The position numbers and the translations under genes are program-made. Below, piece by piece: positions 13,836 to 15,809 of a DNA stretch of 15,809 nucleotides (position 1 is the stretch's first letter; each line of letters begins with the position of its first letter). The notes under the pieces are model-generated. The model made no database searches. It worked only from the letters and a program-made list of their open reading frames with translations, and was not told the DNA's origin. The stretch is from an uncultured Eubacteriales bacterium (lineage in GTDB: Bacteria > Bacillota > Clostridia > Christensenellales > Aristaeellaceae), in contig CACZOT010000181.1 in assembly GCA_902782795.1 (NCBI GenBank), positions 1 through 15,809 on the forward strand, written 5' to 3'.

Positions 13836-15809
13836 TCAATCGCGGCCGCCGAGATTTTTCCGATACTGGCCGGGGGAGATGTTCTCGTACTTCTTGAACG
13901 TGCGCGTGAAGGTGCTGGCGTTGCTGAAGCCGACCGCGGCCGCCACCTGTTCGATTGTATCCGCGGAGGAGGCGAGGATTTCCTTGGCGTGCTCGATACG
14001 CAGCTTGTCCAGATAGCCCGTGAAGGTGATCCCGGCGTGGGAGCGGATCCAGTGGGACAGATTGGAGTACGAGAAGCCGAAGTGCTCCGCGACGCTGGTC
14101 AGAGACAGGCTGGGGTCTGTGTGGTTCTCGTCGATATAATCCAGCAGCTTCCGGACGCGCTCGCCGAAGTCGGAATCATCGCGGCTGTCGAAGGTCGTCT
14201 CGAGAATGGAGACGATCTGGTTTTTCACTGTCTCCAGGCTCAGACGCATCTCGTAAACACTGTGCGGGACGCTGTACTCGCTGTAAATGTGCTCCATCGG
14301 CGCGACGGGCAGGGTGCGGCGGCTGCGCAAGGTATTGAAGCAGCGCACCAGAGTGTTGTAGATATTGATGTAGGCGTTGGAGACCATGTAATAGCGGTTG
14401 GGTTTGTCGAAGGCCAGAGACATGAGCTCCTGGAAGGTCTCCTGCACCTGGTCCATACGGCTGCGCGTGATCGCCAATTCAAGGTTCTGCAGGCAGTCGT
14501 ACAGCCTGCGGTTCAGGTCGGATTCCTGGATGCTGATGTCCTCCTCCGTCGCGATACGCATCGTATCGCTCATGAGGGACATCTCCAGCGCCGCGATGGC
14601 CATCGAGCGGCTCTTGCCGGGCTCTGTGATGTTCTGGTAAGTCCCCACGCCGCCCTTCACGCCTTCGGGGAGGTTGTAGAAGCGGTAGAAGTAGGGCTTG
14701 AGCTCTTCCTCCCGGTCAAAGAACAGCAAGACGAAGAAGGTCACGAACCCAAAGCCGCTGATGATATAGCAGGAGGCGGCCGAGGGATCTTCCTGGTTGA
14801 TCTGCTGGAGTCCGCGCAGCAGCCCTCGCGCCTGGTCCGGGTTCTCCGCCGCTCCGGGAATGGAGAACGCGACGCAGAGAATCTGGTCCCGGATATCCAG
14901 TTCGTACAGGCGCGCCGTGTCGAGGATCTCCTGTTCGGAGCCGATGCCGTCGTACAGATACCGGAACAGGAAATACTGCCGCGAGTTGGTGGCGATCGTG
15001 CGGTAGCGGCGGTTTGCCTCGCTGTATTCGTCGCCCATGTCGTCCAGAGCGTCCATGATGACCTTCCAATCGTTCTGGCGCTCGTCCAGAGCGGGCTGAT
15101 CCCCCCTGGCCAGACGCAGGTCCGTCACGCGTTCCCGCATGAGGCTGATGGGCTTATAGTGCATCCGGATAAAGAGATTGATCATCAGCGCGGACACCAG
15201 CGAGAGCGCGATCATCAGAGCGTAATACAGGCGCTGGAGGGTATTCAGCTTCGCGAAAAGATACGGCTGCGGCGTGAGGGAGACCAGCCGCATATCGAAT
15301 TCGCTCAGAAGATCGACCGTGGCGACGTAATCCTCTCCATTCAGGCGGATGAGGCCGCTTTCCCGGCCGTCCAGCATGGAAAGGACGCTGGCGATATCCA
15401 CGCCGTCCCAGGCAAGAGGCTGGCAGGAAGACGCGCCGGACAGGATCTTTCCGTCCGCGCCAATGAGAAAGCGCGCGGTGTTCTGCCCATGCGAGAGCTG
15501 AAAGAGTTCGCTCGTATCGACGATGAAAAGAAGCTGGCCATAATTCCCGTAGGTGGGCAGAAATAACAGCGTGCTGTCGTGCTCAATGCCGGAAAGGTAG
15601 ACAAAGTCCGAACCGTATACCATGAGCCGGTCCGCCCGGGAGAGCATATCGTACAGCGCCGCGCCGGGCAGGTCCGCCACATAGAGCTGGGTCCCGGGCC
15701 TGCTGAGCCAATCCGCCTGGTAGGAATGGGTGCTGGTGTACATACGAGCGTTGGCGGGGTTGTAGTAGTACATGCGGTCGTAGCCGATGGTCATGCAGCT
15801 CGAGCGCAG
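13836..15809 (-). CDS. membrane-bound AraC-family transcriptional regulator (YesN-like), 5' partial
   Basis: The frame is open to the window edge, so the N-terminus is missing; 657 residues are visible. The first ~190 residues are probably an extracellular sensor of the Cache-like type (FLPTYGNYGQLLFIVDTSELF, then ARFLIGADGKILSG). A membrane helix follows at about 192-214 (LYYALMIALSLVSALMINLFI). Next comes a ~330-residue cytoplasmic linker with YFLFRYLYDGIGSEQEILD. The final ~106 residues (552-657) are a canonical AraC domain, with two helix-turn-helix units ending in GFSNASTFTRTFKKYENISPGQYR. A first membrane helix upstream of the sensor is expected outside the window. Such proteins sense an outside ligand and bind DNA from the membrane, often controlling nearby carbohydrate genes; the esterase directly downstream is the obvious candidate target. 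An ATG at 15794 lies in the frame but is probably internal. Confidence 0.88.
   Translation of the reverse strand: MRSSCMTIGYDRMYYYNPANARMYTSTHSYQADWLSRPGTQLYVADLPGAALYDMLSRADRLMVYGSDFVYLSGIEHDSTLLFLPTYGNYGQLLFIVDTSELFQLSHGQNTARFLIGADGKILSGASSCQPLAWDGVDIASVLSMLDGRESGLIRLNGEDYVATVDLLSEFDMRLVSLTPQPYLFAKLNTLQRLYYALMIALSLVSALMINLFIRMHYKPISLMRERVTDLRLARGDQPALDERQNDWKVIMDALDDMGDEYSEANRRYRTIATNSRQYFLFRYLYDGIGSEQEILDTARLYELDIRDQILCVAFSIPGAAENPDQARGLLRGLQQINQEDPSAASCYIISGFGFVTFFVLLFFDREEELKPYFYRFYNLPEGVKGGVGTYQNITEPGKSRSMAIAALEMSLMSDTMRIATEEDISIQESDLNRRLYDCLQNLELAITRSRMDQVQETFQELMSLAFDKPNRYYMVSNAYINIYNTLVRCFNTLRSRRTLPVAPMEHIYSEYSVPHSVYEMRLSLETVKNQIVSILETTFDSRDDSDFGERVRKLLDYIDENHTDPSLSLTSVAEHFGFSYSNLSHWIRSHAGITFTGYLDKLRIEHAKEILASSADTIEQVAAAVGFSNASTFTRTFKKYENISPGQYRKNLGGRD

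Noticed and set aside
11916..15566. A 1216-codon open frame on the plus strand, antisense to the esterase and the second AraC gene
   Set aside because: It mirrors two genes with clear family motifs on the other strand, which lie in the same frame as one another. Long stop-free antisense frames are expected in GC-rich coding DNA, and its translation shows no recognisable domain and no good ribosome binding site.
15795..15809. Treating ATG 15794 as the true start of the minus-strand AraC regulator
   Set aside because: The frame stays open to the window edge, no ribosome binding site precedes it, and YesN-like proteins need an N-terminal membrane helix before the sensor domain, which is missing here.

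Overview
The window is GC-rich with dense, largely overlapping bacterial genes. Strong AGGAGG-type ribosome binding sites, hairpin-plus-T terminators, a TTGCCA/TATAAT promoter, membrane-linked AraC regulators of the YesN type and a PheB/UPF0735-type ACT regulator all point to a high-GC Firmicute of the Clostridia, probably an anaerobe. The genus cannot be told from the sequence. No tRNA, rRNA, CRISPR array, insertion sequence or phage gene was found.

Layout. (1) 2-1896, + strand: the 3' part of a large AraC-type regulator, then a small alkaline-phosphatase-superfamily hydrolase, closed by a strong terminator. (2) 1897-2488: terminator, about 300 bases with no recognisable content, then an extended -10 promoter and a ~170 nt leader. 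(3) 2489-6879, +: sbcD and sbcC, overlapping by 4 bases, encoding the Mre11/Rad50-like nuclease complex for DNA ends and hairpins, followed by a terminator. (4) 7135-11294, +: a near-consensus promoter and a four-gene threonine operon (ACT/HTH regulator, hom, thrB, thrC) with every junction overlapping. It carries the whole route from aspartate semialdehyde to threonine plus a likely local regulator. (5) 11295-11975: about 680 bases without a gene, with consecutive hairpins ending in a nine-T terminator, then an unexplained stretch. (6) 11976-15809, - strand: a membrane-bound AraC-type regulator (5' end outside the window) and, 87 bases downstream of it, a cytoplasmic PHB-depolymerase/feruloyl-esterase-like hydrolase that seems to contain two alpha/beta-hydrolase halves, only one with an intact nucleophile motif.

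The strongest candidates for follow-up are the tandem hydrolase (apparent pseudo-enzyme half plus active half) next to its probable sensor-regulator, the perfect inverted repeat between promoter and ribosome binding site of the threonine operon, and the structured RNA region after thrC. I saw no clear sign of a wholly new multi-gene system; most of the window is recognisable housekeeping and regulatory content.
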